From Klebsiella quasivariicola (lineage in GTDB: Bacteria > Pseudomonadota > Gammaproteobacteria > Enterobacterales > Enterobacteriaceae), in the NCBI RefSeq assembly GCF_002269255.1, contig NZ_CP022823.1, positions 2,728,001 to 2,792,000 of the forward strand: 64,000 nt of DNA. Direction: 5' to 3'. This document shows, piece after piece, positions 9,094-18,283 of this stretch; position 1 is the first letter of the stretch; every line of letters begins with the position of its first letter. Both the position numbers and the translations under genes were made by a program. The notes under the pieces were generated by a model. That model worked only from the letters and a program-made list of their open reading frames with translations, did not search any database and was not told where the DNA came from.

Positions 9094-9861
9094 GTGCGCA
9101 ACGTAAAAATTGACGAGGTCGATCGGCTCGATCGCGAAGTGGTGGCGTTAGGCAATGACTATGCGCAAGGGTATATACTGCCACCGCACCAGCATCGTCG
9201 TGCACAGCTGCTGTATGGCGCGACCGGACTGATGCATGTCACTACGCAGGACGGAGAATGGGTGGTTCCGCCGCAACACGCGGTCTGGATCCCCCCTGAA
9301 ACCGTGCACGCCGTCAGATTTGCGGGGGTGACCACGCGTAGCTTATATATAGAGCCAGATGGCGTGGCCACGTTGATTAAACACCGTCGTTGCGAAGTGA
9401 TCAGCGTCTCGCCGCTGTTGCGCCAGCTACTGCTTGAGGCTGTGGATTTACCGCCGTTGTACGACAGCCCACGCGATCGCATGCTGATCCAGTTGATGTT
9501 GCTGGAGCTGGCCGCCATGCCGGTCCGCGAATTTGATATTCCGTTGCCGCAGCATCCGGCGCTGCTGGCGCTTTGTCAGGCTTTTTTGCTTAATCCTTCT
9601 ATTCATGATCCTGCCGCGCGCTGGGCCAGGGCGCTGTTTATGAGCGAGAGCACCTTTCGCCGCCATTTCCTGAAGCAGCTGGGCCTGTCATTTTCCGCCT
9701 GGCGTCAGCGAGCCTGCGTGGTGAGCGCCCTGGCATGGTTGATAGCGGGTAAACCGGTGAATGACGTGGCATTATCCCTTGGATACGACAATGCGTCCTC
9801 TTTCGCCACCATGTTTCGCCGCGTAACCGGGCAGCCGCCGTCGTTTTATCATCCAGCCTGA
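9094..9861 (+). CDS. AraC-family regulator with cupin sensor domain
   Basis: This 255-residue protein has an N-terminal cupin-like domain (YILPPHQHRRAQLLYG, QHAVWIPPETVHAV) and a C-terminal AraC DNA-binding domain with two helix-turn-helices (ARALFMSESTFRRHF and DVALSLGYDNASSFATMFRR). The GTG start at 9094 follows a strong GAGGGGGG ribosome site. It is transcribed away from the TauE/SafE permease gene, 109 bp apart, so it most likely regulates that exporter. The ligand is unknown. Confidence 0.88.
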   Translation: MRNVKIDEVDRLDREVVALGNDYAQGYILPPHQHRRAQLLYGATGLMHVTTQDGEWVVPPQHAVWIPPETVHAVRFAGVTTRSLYIEPDGVATLIKHRRCEVISVSPLLRQLLLEAVDLPPLYDSPRDRMLIQLMLLELAAMPVREFDIPLPQHPALLALCQAFLLNPSIHDPAARWARALFMSESTFRRHFLKQLGLSFSAWRQRACVVSALAWLIAGKPVNDVALSLGYDNASSFATMFRRVTGQPPSFYHPA

Positions 9862-10065
9862 TGCTTCGGGGAAGGGGACTGCGGCAGCATGTGTCGGAAA
9901 TGAATGTCGCTTTTTATGGCGTTGCTTTGCGTTAACGCAGTCATAAGACAGACAATCCCGGAATGCCTGGCTTGCGTTTTCAGGTCCCCCTACATTTAGT
10001 GGTGGCTACCTCAAGGCGGTTTATCTATTCTGCCTGTAACCGTGAGAAGACTGGAGTCTCTCTTT

Positions 10066-10290
10066 GTGAACCATCTTATCGTTGAAAAAATTATCATCAT
10101 CTTTCTTCTCGTCCTGTGGGGATTCGATACGTTCAGGACCAGGAAAAGAAAACGTTCCGAGCCCGCCATTGAAGCGGCTGATGCCAGAGAACGTTATCAA
10201 TGGCGCTATCTGAGATGGGGGTTCCGGGTCATACAGGTGATAGCGGGAGTGTATATCGTCGTGCAACTGATACAGGTATTACTGAGATAG
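10066..10290 (+). CDS. small membrane protein of unknown function
   Basis: A 74-residue open frame with two hydrophobic segments (residues about 8-20 and 52-70) separated by a strongly basic, charged loop (RTRKRKR). I prefer the GTG at 10066, which follows GGAG at good spacing, over the ATG at 10042. No function is recognised. It probably sits in the inner membrane with both ends on the same side. Confidence 0.5.
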   Translation: MNHLIVEKIIIIFLLVLWGFDTFRTRKRKRSEPAIEAADARERYQWRYLRWGFRVIQVIAGVYIVVQLIQVLLR

Positions 10291-10509
10291 AGGCATGGGC
10301 AGAGTTGCTTTTCGCGTCGACAAGGGGAAGCGTTCGCTCTGTGCCAGAGCAGACGTTAACGTCGATAACTGCGTCACTTCTGAAGCTGAACATAACCATT
10401 ATCAGCTACACTTGTTCCTGTTTTTCGTCGAGAGCTGAGAACTTGCCTGCATATCAAAGGGGGGTTTTTAGTTGATAACATTTCAAATAACGGCTTATGT
10501 GACCCTGCA

Positions 10510-11130
10510 ATGATGCAAGTGATACTGGTTCGACACGCGGAAACAGAATGGAATGTAAAAGGTATTATTCAGGGACACAGTGATAGCGCATTGACGCTTC
10601 GTGGGGAGCGTCAAACATCAGCTTTATTGGCAGCGTTTGCAGAGAGTGATTACCGGGTAGAATGTGTTTACGCGTCTCCACTTGGCCGGGCCTGGCAAAT
10701 GGGACAGCGCCTGGCTGAGCGTTTTTATTGTTCACTGATAGCTGAACCGGCTCTGAAAGAACAGGCTTTTGGTCAGTTTGAAGGCATGACAACCGTAGCG
10801 CTGCTGCAAAATAATCCGGACGCCGCAGAAGCATTATTCACCCTGGATGCAGAGTATTGTCCGCCAGGGGGTGAGTCTCTCTCAGATGCTTCGCAGCGAA
10901 TGATACATTTTTTATCCAGTCTGGAAAAAAAACATCATCATCGAACAATATGTATTGTGTCTCATGGGCAGGTCATTCAGGGCGTGCTTGCGACGTTAAA
11001 AAGTGGATCTGTGGATGATTTTCACCGCTATGCACAACCCAATGCGAGTTACGCCGTTTTCGAGCTGATTAATGGAAGCTGTACCGTTCTAAGCTGGGGG
11101 ATCGCGACACATTTACGCCACCTGGATTAG
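10510..11130 (+). CDS. histidine phosphatase family protein (phosphoglycerate mutase-like)
   Basis: A 206-residue protein of the branch-1 histidine phosphatase superfamily. The phospho-accepting motif is intact near the N-terminus (LVRHAETEWN), with the second catalytic histidine in IVSHGQVIQG and the acidic residue in ALKEQAFGQFEG. It resembles CobC/GpmB-type phosphatases rather than true glycolytic mutases. The substrate is not predictable. It stands alone between short noncoding stretches. Confidence 0.88.
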   Translation: MMQVILVRHAETEWNVKGIIQGHSDSALTLRGERQTSALLAAFAESDYRVECVYASPLGRAWQMGQRLAERFYCSLIAEPALKEQAFGQFEGMTTVALLQNNPDAAEALFTLDAEYCPPGGESLSDASQRMIHFLSSLEKKHHHRTICIVSHGQVIQGVLATLKSGSVDDFHRYAQPNASYAVFELINGSCTVLSWGIATHLRHLD

Positions 11131-11240
11131 CCATTACCTTGCTGTCATTCAAATCGATGATGATTGAAGTACAACGTCCGCTTCTTGCCCGCATCGAACG
11201 GAGGTAACGTAGCGGAAATATGTTTTCGGGCTCTACCAGG

Positions 11241-11340
11241 ATGCCTTCCATCGAAACGTTTATGACTTTCCTTCTCGCACTGACGCTTCTGGAGATTTCT
11301 CCTGGGCCAGACATGATGCTGACTATCGCCACCAGGAGCG
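11241..11340 (+). pseudogene. LysE/RhtB exporter, N-terminal fragment
   Basis: About 33 codons encode the start of an RhtB/LysE amino-acid exporter (MPSIETFMTFLLALTLLEIS then PGPDMMLTIA, the family signature). The homology then stops, and about 65 bp later the 3' end of a convergent gene begins. A full-length member has about 205 residues, so this is a truncated remnant. An AACGGAGG-like ribosome site upstream survives. Confidence 0.75.
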
Positions 11341-11406
11341 GACGTTCAGATGACTGGGGATCCCCGGTTATATCCTCCCGTATTTTGACGTCAGAAATTC
11401 ATAGTT

Positions 11407-11997
11407 TTATGCCCAGGCTTTTGATATTACAGAGGAACTGGTAACAAAAGCATGTTGAGGTAGCACTTTTTCAAGTAAAAATATATTGGTGTCAGGGTCT
11501 GGATCTGCGCAACAATCATTCACAACGATAAGGCGGTAATCCAGATCAAAAGCTTGCCCGACTGTGTAAAGCACCACACCACTGGTAGTCACACCCGTAA
11601 GGATCAGGTTTTCGATGCCTTGAGCACGAAGGATCATCTCAAGTTCAGTAAACGAGAAAGCTCCAACTCTGCGTTTGACGATGACGACTTCATTTTCTGC
11701 CGGAGCAACATCAGGATGAATTGCCGTGCTCTCGTTATCAGCCATAAAAATTCCATTCTCCTTAATCGAAGCGAAGATAGTGTTGTTCTTGCTGACCTCT
11801 GGATACCCCTTGCGGAATCCGACGCTGACATAAATGACCGGTACGCCTGCCGTGCGCGCAGCGGCAATCAGCGATGCGGTATTGCGGATAACGTTTCCAG
11901 CGCTTTCGTGCGGGAGGAAATTGTTAAGGATGATCGTCTGAAAATCCATAACCAACAGCGCGCTGTTTTTACTGATGTTACTGAGTTGATTTGGCAT
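11407..11997 (-). CDS. isochorismatase-family cysteine hydrolase homologue lacking the cysteine
   Basis: This 196-residue protein has the isochorismatase-like fold: catalytic Asp in ALLVMDFQ and Lys in VIVKRRVGAF. Where the nucleophilic cysteine is expected (GxxTxxCV), the sequence reads GVTTSGVV, with Val replacing Cys. Proteins of this subtype may not hydrolyse amides by the usual mechanism, so the activity is open. I chose the ATG at 11997 behind GGGA; a TTG four codons upstream is an alternative. It is read in the same direction as, and downstream of, the MFS transporter gene, 40 bp apart, and is probably in the same operon. Confidence 0.8.
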   Translation of the reverse strand: MPNQLSNISKNSALLVMDFQTIILNNFLPHESAGNVIRNTASLIAAARTAGVPVIYVSVGFRKGYPEVSKNNTIFASIKENGIFMADNESTAIHPDVAPAENEVVIVKRRVGAFSFTELEMILRAQGIENLILTGVTTSGVVLYTVGQAFDLDYRLIVVNDCCADPDPDTNIFLLEKVLPQHAFVTSSSVISKAWA

Positions 11998-12037
11998 AAA
12001 ATTTCCCAAATTTGCAGATGAAAAGTAATGAAGTCAG

Positions 12038-13240
12038 TCAGCGTGTTGCTGACTGGCGATGTATTTTAAAGTTCCAGGCAGCGCCGGCTAGCAGGATGCC
12101 GCTGGTTGCCAGGAAGACGGCTCGCATACCGATATGCCCTCCGACAAAGCCGCCCATCAGTGGCCCGATGAACTGGCCAGCGAACTGCGCTGCGACGGAA
12201 TAGCCAAGAATGCTGCCCACCATCCCTTCTGGTACACGATGACGTATCACTGCTGCAATACAAGGCAATAAGCCGCCGAGCGCCAGTCCCATAAGGAAAC
12301 GCAGGGCAATCAGTTGCCACCCGGAAGTGACAAATGCCTGAGGGATCAGCAGCAAACCGGCCGCAGTCAGCGCCAGCGTGATAATGCGTAAATGTCCTAT
12401 CCTGTCCGCCAGTTTTCCAAGCCATGAGGCGGAAATAATGCTGCCCAGCGCCGCTGCTGCCATCACATATCCCGCCACTTTCGTTATCTGAGAAGCCTCG
12501 CTGACGAGAGTGCGCACATAGACTGTGATAATGGGCTCTATCGACATATTGGCCAGCATCAGTAGCAGACCGGTGCAAAGCATGCAGATAATTACAGTAC
12601 GGGCAGGCAACTGCGACCAGCTCACTCCTGCTTTTGCCACTGTATCCGCAGGCTTTTGCACTTCTTCGCGAATGAGAGTAAGGGTCATGATAAATGACAG
12701 AAATATCAGTACGCCTGCACAGAAAAATGTGGTTCGAATACCGATCAAACCAGGGAGCCATCCTCCGGCAAGTGGACCGACAAGATTGCCAGCCATTACA
12801 CCCGATGAAACAATCCCCAGCGCCCAGGCTGCACGCTCTCTGGGAGCCTGAACTGCGATAAGAATTGTCGCGCCGGATGAGTATCCTCCCGCCAGGCCAA
12901 CTAACAACCTGAGTCCGACCAGCTGCCATATATTTGTCACCAGCCCCATAAGCGAAACAGTAACCGCCATGCCAAGGCTGGCTCTCACGAGCATCGATTT
13001 GCGTCCATATCTGTCACCGAGTTTTCCCCAGACTGGGGCGATCAAACCGGCAGTGATAAACGTTGCGCTGAATGCCACGCCAGACCATTGAACGACCGCT
13101 GTATGCCCGCTAACACCCAGTTCTTCGACATACAAAGGCAGAAAGGGCAGCATCAGGGTCATTGCAAAGACGGTTGAGAACGAGCCAATGAAGCAAACAA
13201 TCAGGTTTCGCCGCCAGAAGCTGTTATAGAATTGGGTCAT
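12038..13240 (-). CDS. MFS drug/metabolite efflux transporter, MdtG-like
   Basis: A 400-residue major facilitator protein with 12 hydrophobic segments. The motif between TM2 and TM3 is present (GKLGDRYGRKSML), with a second copy in the C-terminal half (GKLADRIGHL). It resembles the DHA1 drug:proton antiporters such as MdtG. The ATG at 13240 is preferred over the upstream frame start. It is divergent from a GntR regulator, with a double palindromic operator between them that overlaps the longer 5' extension. The isochorismatase-like gene is downstream, suggesting a small regulated export/detoxification unit. Confidence 0.85.
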   Translation of the reverse strand: MTQFYNSFWRRNLIVCFIGSFSTVFAMTLMLPFLPLYVEELGVSGHTAVVQWSGVAFSATFITAGLIAPVWGKLGDRYGRKSMLVRASLGMAVTVSLMGLVTNIWQLVGLRLLVGLAGGYSSGATILIAVQAPRERAAWALGIVSSGVMAGNLVGPLAGGWLPGLIGIRTTFFCAGVLIFLSFIMTLTLIREEVQKPADTVAKAGVSWSQLPARTVIICMLCTGLLLMLANMSIEPIITVYVRTLVSEASQITKVAGYVMAAAALGSIISASWLGKLADRIGHLRIITLALTAAGLLLIPQAFVTSGWQLIALRFLMGLALGGLLPCIAAVIRHRVPEGMVGSILGYSVAAQFAGQFIGPLMGGFVGGHIGMRAVFLATSGILLAGAAWNFKIHRQSATR

Positions 13241-13253
13241 AGAACACTCTTTC

Positions 13254-13278
13254 TTGGTATACCAAATTGGGATACCAT
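13254..13278. promoter_or_regulatory. double palindromic operator for the adjacent GntR regulator
   Basis: A perfect 12-bp palindrome TTGGTATACCAA (13254-13265) is followed directly by the near copy TTGGGATACCAT (13267-13278), a 13-bp repeat. It lies between the divergent MFS and GntR genes, close to both starts, and has the GTATAC core typical of GntR/FadR operators. Confidence 0.65.
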
Positions 13279-13324
13279 ATAGATTGCGCATCTTACTGTC
13301 AATTTGCGGGAGAACATTGTCGTT

Positions 13325-13975
13325 ATGAGCCAGGCATCAGAAGTTGAAAACCAATTAAGAAAACTGATACTTAACATGGAGCTGGGGCCGGGAGAACGGT
13401 TAACGGAGCGCTGGGCCGAAGCAACGTTTAACGCGTCACGTACGCCTGTGCGTGCCGCATTACAAAAGCTGGAGTCAGAAGGGCTGGTCTGTCGTGATGG
13501 GCTACGCTGGTTAGTGGCACCGATCGATGTCAGTGAAGTTGAACAGCTGTGTATTTACCGGGAAGTACTGGAAGTGGCGGCATTAAAACTCTCTGCCAGC
13601 CAGATGACAGAAGAACAACTTAACGGTCTGGAAAACCTGCTAAAAACGAATACTGTGGATGCGTCAGAAGATGTGATGGACGATGTTGGCACACAATTCC
13701 ATCTCCAGTTGGCCGGTCTTTGTCAGAATGCGTTTATTTTCCAGGGGATAAGCGATGCCCTGCGCCGGCTTTCACGGGCACGATGGCTCGACAAAGCACC
13801 GTCAAATCCCGCGTGGGATGATCATCGAGAAATAATTGCTGCGCTTCGGTCGCGGGATACTGATAAGGCAGCAGAATTACTCGCCATTCATCTGTGCGAA
13901 AGCCGCCTCCGCCTTCTTGAGGCAATCAATTCAAGCAGACGTAGCCTGAGGGCGAGGGGGATTGCGATATCCTGA
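13325..13975 (+). CDS. GntR-family (FCD domain) regulator
   Basis: A 216-residue regulator with a winged-helix domain (LTERWAEATFNASRTPVRAALQKL as its core, residues about 20-65) and a C-terminal FCD ligand domain (VGTQFHLQLAG, with conserved histidines). I take the ATG at 13325 as the start; an in-frame TTG at 13304 would lengthen it by seven residues. It is divergent from the MFS transporter with paired palindromes between them and probably represses both genes. The ligand is unknown. Confidence 0.87.
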   Translation: MSQASEVENQLRKLILNMELGPGERLTERWAEATFNASRTPVRAALQKLESEGLVCRDGLRWLVAPIDVSEVEQLCIYREVLEVAALKLSASQMTEEQLNGLENLLKTNTVDASEDVMDDVGTQFHLQLAGLCQNAFIFQGISDALRRLSRARWLDKAPSNPAWDDHREIIAALRSRDTDKAAELLAIHLCESRLRLLEAINSSRRSLRARGIAIS

Positions 13976-14237
13976 TATAAGTCGCCAGTTTTGATGACAG
14001 AACGACAAAAATCCGCTTTTCGCTCACAGCGGATCTTCACCTTCGTTAGCTCGTCCGCTCCTCGCTGCCCTTTACGGCAGACTAGTGCCAGAAGCGGATG
14101 TTGCTTGCCCACAGGAGCGCGATGGAAATATAGCAGTACAACTTATCCCTACCGTCAAAAAATGGCACTAACTGAAAGATGTCAATCTGCTTCCTCATAT
14201 ATATCTACATTCTCCCCTAATCATTAATAAAGGATGG

Positions 14238-14620
14238 ATGAAGATGCTGAGAGGTAAAAGAGCTGTAATTACCGGTGGTGGCACGGGATTTGGTCAGGCG
14301 CTGAGCGTATGGTTAGCGCGAGAAGGCGTCGAGGTGGATTTTTGCGCGAGGCGCGCTGATGATATTCAAAAAACCTGCAGTATCATCACGGCTGAAGGCG
14401 GAATGGCGAAAGGGCATCTCTGTGATTTAACCCTACCTGAATCCCTTTCTCAGTTTTCTTCACAGTTGTTAACTTTTGACAAGCATTGTATTCGTTATCA
14501 ATTCTGGTGAGGTACATGCCAAGCGCCTGGAGGCGAGTCGAAGGAGGTCATTGGAATCAGCATTTAAGTGTCATGCGTGACGTATTGGACATATTAGAGA
14601 GGATTCTCCGACATTTTACC
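14238..14620 (+). pseudogene. short-chain dehydrogenase/reductase, frameshifted remnant
   Basis: The 5' part reads as a classic SDR start (GKRAVITGGGTGFGQALS, the TGxxxGxG cofactor loop) for about 80 codons, then stops at 14508. In another frame at about 14489-14545 the next SDR block continues (VFVINSGEVHAKRLEAS, where INSG replaces the usual NNAG). A third frame further on gives a possible continuation (HWNQHLSVMRD). At least one frameshift is clear and a second is likely. The catalytic YxxxK region is absent, so the gene is dead. Confidence 0.7.
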
Positions 14621-14659
14621 TCTTCCATTCCGAATGACTATTGTTACCAAATATTGATT

Positions 14660-16315
14660 TCACCGGTAACGTCCATGCTTCTGATCCAGATTATCGTTAA
14701 CTCGCAGGTCAGCCAGTACAATATCAATGAATACCTTATCACAAGCGGAGTCTTCTGCTGACCAGGAAGCGATGTATCGGTAACAGGTGGAAGATATTTT
14801 TGGTCCTTCAATAAGACGGAGTCTTGGTTCATGCTGAAGATCATTTATAACACTAAAAATCTGGTCACGTATTTTCTTATAATCCGCGTCGAAGGCGAAA
14901 ATCACGAGGTAGAGACTGGGCGGGAAAAGAAATTCTTGATTTAGAAACGACGAATACTTGATAAAAACCTGATGAAAACCATTTTGGATGCTTTGTTTTA
15001 TGTTGTTCTTATCACTCTGGCTACGTATCAATTTTGATTCAATGATGGCAACCCGGGATGACTTATAAAATATTGAGATATCAGTTCGTCCATTGCCAAT
15101 ACTCTCTTCGCTTCTTGCTTCCAGGTCATGCCCTGTAAAACGAGCATTTAACCAATTCTTCAGAGCCGCGCTAAGGTTATTTTCTTGAAAAAGTGTTTTT
15201 GCATCGATACGGTAAAGATTAGCGTCTTCTCGGATACATCGGATGCCTGTTAAAATGGTTGAGGGCAGTTCATAAATCATATTTGATTGATCAAAATAAA
15301 AACACAGTGCATCTCCAAGATCATTTAGCTCTTTTTCTATAAGTTCTGAATCTCGATAAAAATAATATGAGGTTGTGTTCGCCACCTTATGCGAAAGGAT
15401 TTTCATAGCGCTGTTTATAGCTATGAAGTCACGCTTCTTTACGCTCAGCGTATAATAGTTATGAAAATAACCTTCAACTTTATTTTGTGTATGGTAGAGC
15501 CATGAATTCAACTCAGTGATAAGTTTTTTAAATTCGGGCTCAATATTTTTTTTTGATTTGAGTATTCTTTCGCACTTATATATGATCTGTTGGAAGCTTG
15601 ACCTGAAACCGCAGCGACTATCCATCCATTTTTTCCACTTCCCATCTTTTACAGTGACTATTTTAACAGGAAGGTACCGGATAAATAAATTAGATAGTAC
15701 GTCGCTGTTTACGTCATCATTAATAATGATGACACATCTACGAATTGCTGTGCTCGCTTCTTTTATTTCCTCATAGAGTTTACCTAAGTTATCACATACA
15801 TAAAAATTTATCCTTCTATCTAAAAATGCATAACCAAAGCTGCGTTTATGAGCATTGCAGAACATTGAGCTGTGTGAAGCATCCGAAAGATCCCCATTGG
15901 ATGCATCGATTTCTGCAGTGATGTTATCGATTACAACATCCACTACATTTATGTATGGTGATTTAATATTCAGTTTTTTTCGTAATATTTCAATAAAATC
16001 CATCAACCGCATAACGTATTCTGAGTATTGTGATTTATAAAAAATATGATTTAGATGTCTAATATCATTATTTCTCAGAAATATCAGCAATTTTACCCGT
16101 TCGTATTTTGTATCGTTATAAATAGAAATGAGATGATTTAAGCGCTGACAGTAGAATGCAAATGAGAAACACACATTAGCATCTTGGGTGATCAAAGCGT
16201 TATCCAGTTTTTCTTCTTCACTATAATCGCGTATGAAAAGTTCCAACTTTTCATCTGGCGCCTCACTAGCGTTACAAAAATCAAAATAGTATGCCATATA
16301 TTCCTTAAATGCCAT
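14660..16315 (-). CDS. AT-rich 551-residue protein with C-terminal PD-(D/E)XK nuclease signature
   Basis: No named family is recognised. The coding sequence is strongly AT-rich and uses AT-ending codons, unlike its neighbours, which indicates recent transfer. Residues about 1-120 are helical and Tyr/Phe-rich. Residues about 165-225 (RINFYVCDN...CVIIINDDVNSD...KIVTV) look like an alpha/beta receiver- or Rossmann-like unit. A basic helical region spans about 235-310. Near the C-terminus, E404...GRTDISIF (D412)...VAIIESKL (E426, K428) followed by Gln (QSIQN) fits the PD-(D/E)XK nuclease core. It stands alone between two pseudogenes. A defence or DNA-processing role is plausible but not shown. 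Confidence 0.65.
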   Translation of the reverse strand: MAFKEYMAYYFDFCNASEAPDEKLELFIRDYSEEEKLDNALITQDANVCFSFAFYCQRLNHLISIYNDTKYERVKLLIFLRNNDIRHLNHIFYKSQYSEYVMRLMDFIEILRKKLNIKSPYINVVDVVIDNITAEIDASNGDLSDASHSSMFCNAHKRSFGYAFLDRRINFYVCDNLGKLYEEIKEASTAIRRCVIIINDDVNSDVLSNLFIRYLPVKIVTVKDGKWKKWMDSRCGFRSSFQQIIYKCERILKSKKNIEPEFKKLITELNSWLYHTQNKVEGYFHNYYTLSVKKRDFIAINSAMKILSHKVANTTSYYFYRDSELIEKELNDLGDALCFYFDQSNMIYELPSTILTGIRCIREDANLYRIDAKTLFQENNLSAALKNWLNARFTGHDLEARSEESIGNGRTDISIFYKSSRVAIIESKLIRSQSDKNNIKQSIQNGFHQVFIKYSSFLNQEFLFPPSLYLVIFAFDADYKKIRDQIFSVINDLQHEPRLRLIEGPKISSTCYRYIASWSAEDSACDKVFIDIVLADLRVNDNLDQKHGRYR

Positions 16316-16505
16316 TTATTTTTTTGTGACAATAATAGTATCATAACAGACTACATACAAACACCCCATTAAATAATAAAAAACACCCCCATAAAAATAC
16401 TTTGACAACACACGTCTCAATTTAAGTTACAGAGGTTGACTACGTACTTGGCATTTTACTGAGTTGCAACCGCGCCTTTGCTATGATTATACACTCACTG
16501 CCCGT
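16316..16505. other. AT-rich intergenic region upstream of the PD-(D/E)XK gene
   Basis: This low-GC stretch holds the presumed promoter of the 551-residue gene. It marks the edge between the AT-rich insert and the GC-rich LysR remnant. No gene is seen. Confidence 0.4.
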
Positions 16506-16955
16506 TCGGGAACGGGATTCATGACCATCCAAAGTTCGACGGTGTCTGAGGCAAGCCACTCTTCGACTTCTTCGTCAGAGCCACCAGCAGTATGACGTCG
16601 ATACACCGATGCAGACGCTTAACGTCGCGCAGCAGGCCGGGCAACAAAGTGGACGTCACGGAGGAGAAACTGGCCAGGCGAATGCGTCCGCGAGTTACGT
16701 TCCGGCCCTGGTTAGTCAGTTCGTGAATGGCATTCAACTGTGAAAGCATGTTTCTGATATGTTTAACTATCTGGTCACCCAGAGCGATAATACCGTTGAG
16801 TCGATGCTCACGGGTAAATACCCGAAATCCCAGGAAGGACTCCAACTGGGCAATGGCCTGTCTGGTGGCGCCGGGCGTGGTCTTTCATATCTCCTCGGTA
16901 GCGCACAAGATTTTACCATCATCCGCCACGACCATCAGCAGGCGCCAGTGTAAAA
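16506..16955 (-). pseudogene. LysR-family regulator, broken
   Basis: Minus-strand homology to LysR regulators begins near 16955 (WRLLMVVADDGKILCATEEI), meets a stop codon in the helix-turn-helix region, and continues as KTTPGATRQAIAQLESFLGF and FRVFTREHR. It runs on to LPGLLRDVKRLH, then shifts frame near 16590 (GGSDEEVEEWLASDTV, VMNPVPERAV). Most of the effector domain is missing. At least one nonsense and one frameshift lesion are visible, plus C-terminal truncation. Confidence 0.75.
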
Positions 16956-16984
16956 AGTCCCCCGCCGACCAGTGCCCGCGGGGG
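16952..16984 (-). terminator. rho-independent terminator after the fabF-like gene
   Basis: On the minus strand CCCCCGC and GCGGGGG form a 7-bp GC stem followed by a run of T residues. It lies 10 bp past the stop codon of the FabF-like gene. Confidence 0.75.
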
Positions 16985-16993
16985 TGCGAATGA

Positions 16994-18264
16994 TTATTCC
17001 CAACGTTTCAGCAGCAGGCTGGCGTTAACGCCGCCAAAGCCAAAACCGTTCGACAGCGCATAGCGCATCTTCTGTGGACGAGCTTCCAGCGCCACCAGGT
17101 TCATGCCTGCCGCCTCTTCATCGGGGTGGTGCAGGTTCAGCGTCGGCGGCACTACCTGGTCACGCAGCGCCTGAATGGTGAAGATGGCCTCGATCCCGCC
17201 GGCTGCGCCTAACAGATGGCCGGTGGCGGATTTCGTCGAGGTAATGGCGACGGGATGGGCGCCAAACAGATTTTTAATCGCCGCCAGCTCACCCTTGTCA
17301 CCGACCTGCGTTGAGGTGGCGTGGGCGTTGATATGGTCAATCTCTGCGGCGGTCACCCCGGCCTGGCGAAGGGCGGTTTCCATGGCCCGACGCGCGCCGT
17401 TACCATCTTCCGGGCCCGCGGTCAGGTGATAAGCATCTGCGCTGGTGCCGTAGCCGACCAGCTCGGCCAGCGGCGTGGCACCGCGCGCCAGCGCGTGCTC
17501 CAGCGACTCAATTACGATAAGCCCCGCGCCTTCTCCCATCACAAAACCATCGCGGTCACGGTCAAAGGGGCGGGATGCGCTTTCCGGCTGGTCGCTGTAG
17601 GCGCTGGACAGCGCCCTTGCGGCGGCAAACCCGGCAAGGCTAACGCGATGAATCGCCGCTTCCGCGCCACCGCAGAGGGCGATATTCGCCTCGCCGCTGC
17701 GGATCATCCGCGCTGCATCGCCAATGGCCTGGGCGCCTGCCGCACAGGCGGTGACCGGCGCGCCGATGGGGCCCCGGAAGCCGTGGGCGATAGAGACATG
17801 CCCGGCGGCCAGGTTGGCCAGAAAAGAGGGGATGGTGAACGGCGAGAGGCGACGCGGCCCGCGTCGGTGGTATGTACCGCATTGGCGATCTCGCTGAACC
17901 CGCCGATCCCGGTGGCGATCACCGTGGCGGTGCGTTCCTGTTCGGCCGCGGATGCCGGCGCCCAACCGGCCTGGGTCAGCGCTTCGCGGGCGGCGACCAG
18001 CGCAAACTCAATAAAGCGATCCATCTTTTTGCGCTCTTTCGCCGGGATGGTCGCCAGCGGGTCGAAGCCGTGCAGCGGATCGCTGTCAATGGACGGCACC
18101 TGGCCGGCCACTTTGCAGGGAATATCCGCGACCAGCTGCTCGCTGAGTCGGGTGATCCCTGACTTTCCTGCCAGCAGCGACTGCCAGACGTGCTGTACGC
18201 CGCAGCCCAGCGGGCTGACAATCCCCATCCCGGTGACGACAATGCGTTTAACGGAAACGCCCAT
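16994..18264 (-). pseudogene. 3-oxoacyl-ACP synthase II (FabF-like), frameshifted
   Basis: Two overlapping minus-strand frames together make one complete FabF-like condensing enzyme. The first part starts MGVSVKRIVVTGMGIVSPLG and runs to AVHTTDAG. The second continues RGPRRLSPFTIPSFLANLAA with the active-site Cys (PVTACAAGAQA), both His motifs (HATSTQVGDKGE; KSATGHLLGAAGG) and the Gly-rich end (NGFGFGGVNASLLLKRWE). The switch is at about 17860-17875. The total length is 1271 nt, one base short of a whole number of codons. It may be a true pseudogene or a sequence error. It sits 19 bp downstream of the EmrB-type gene, so it is likely an accessory copy in that operon. Confidence 0.85.
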
Positions 18265-18283
18265 AGTTAACTCTCCTGTAGTA

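Noticed and set aside
16994..18264. two separate condensing-enzyme genes
   Set aside because: The two frames are consecutive parts of one FabF protein joined by a frameshift, not two genes.
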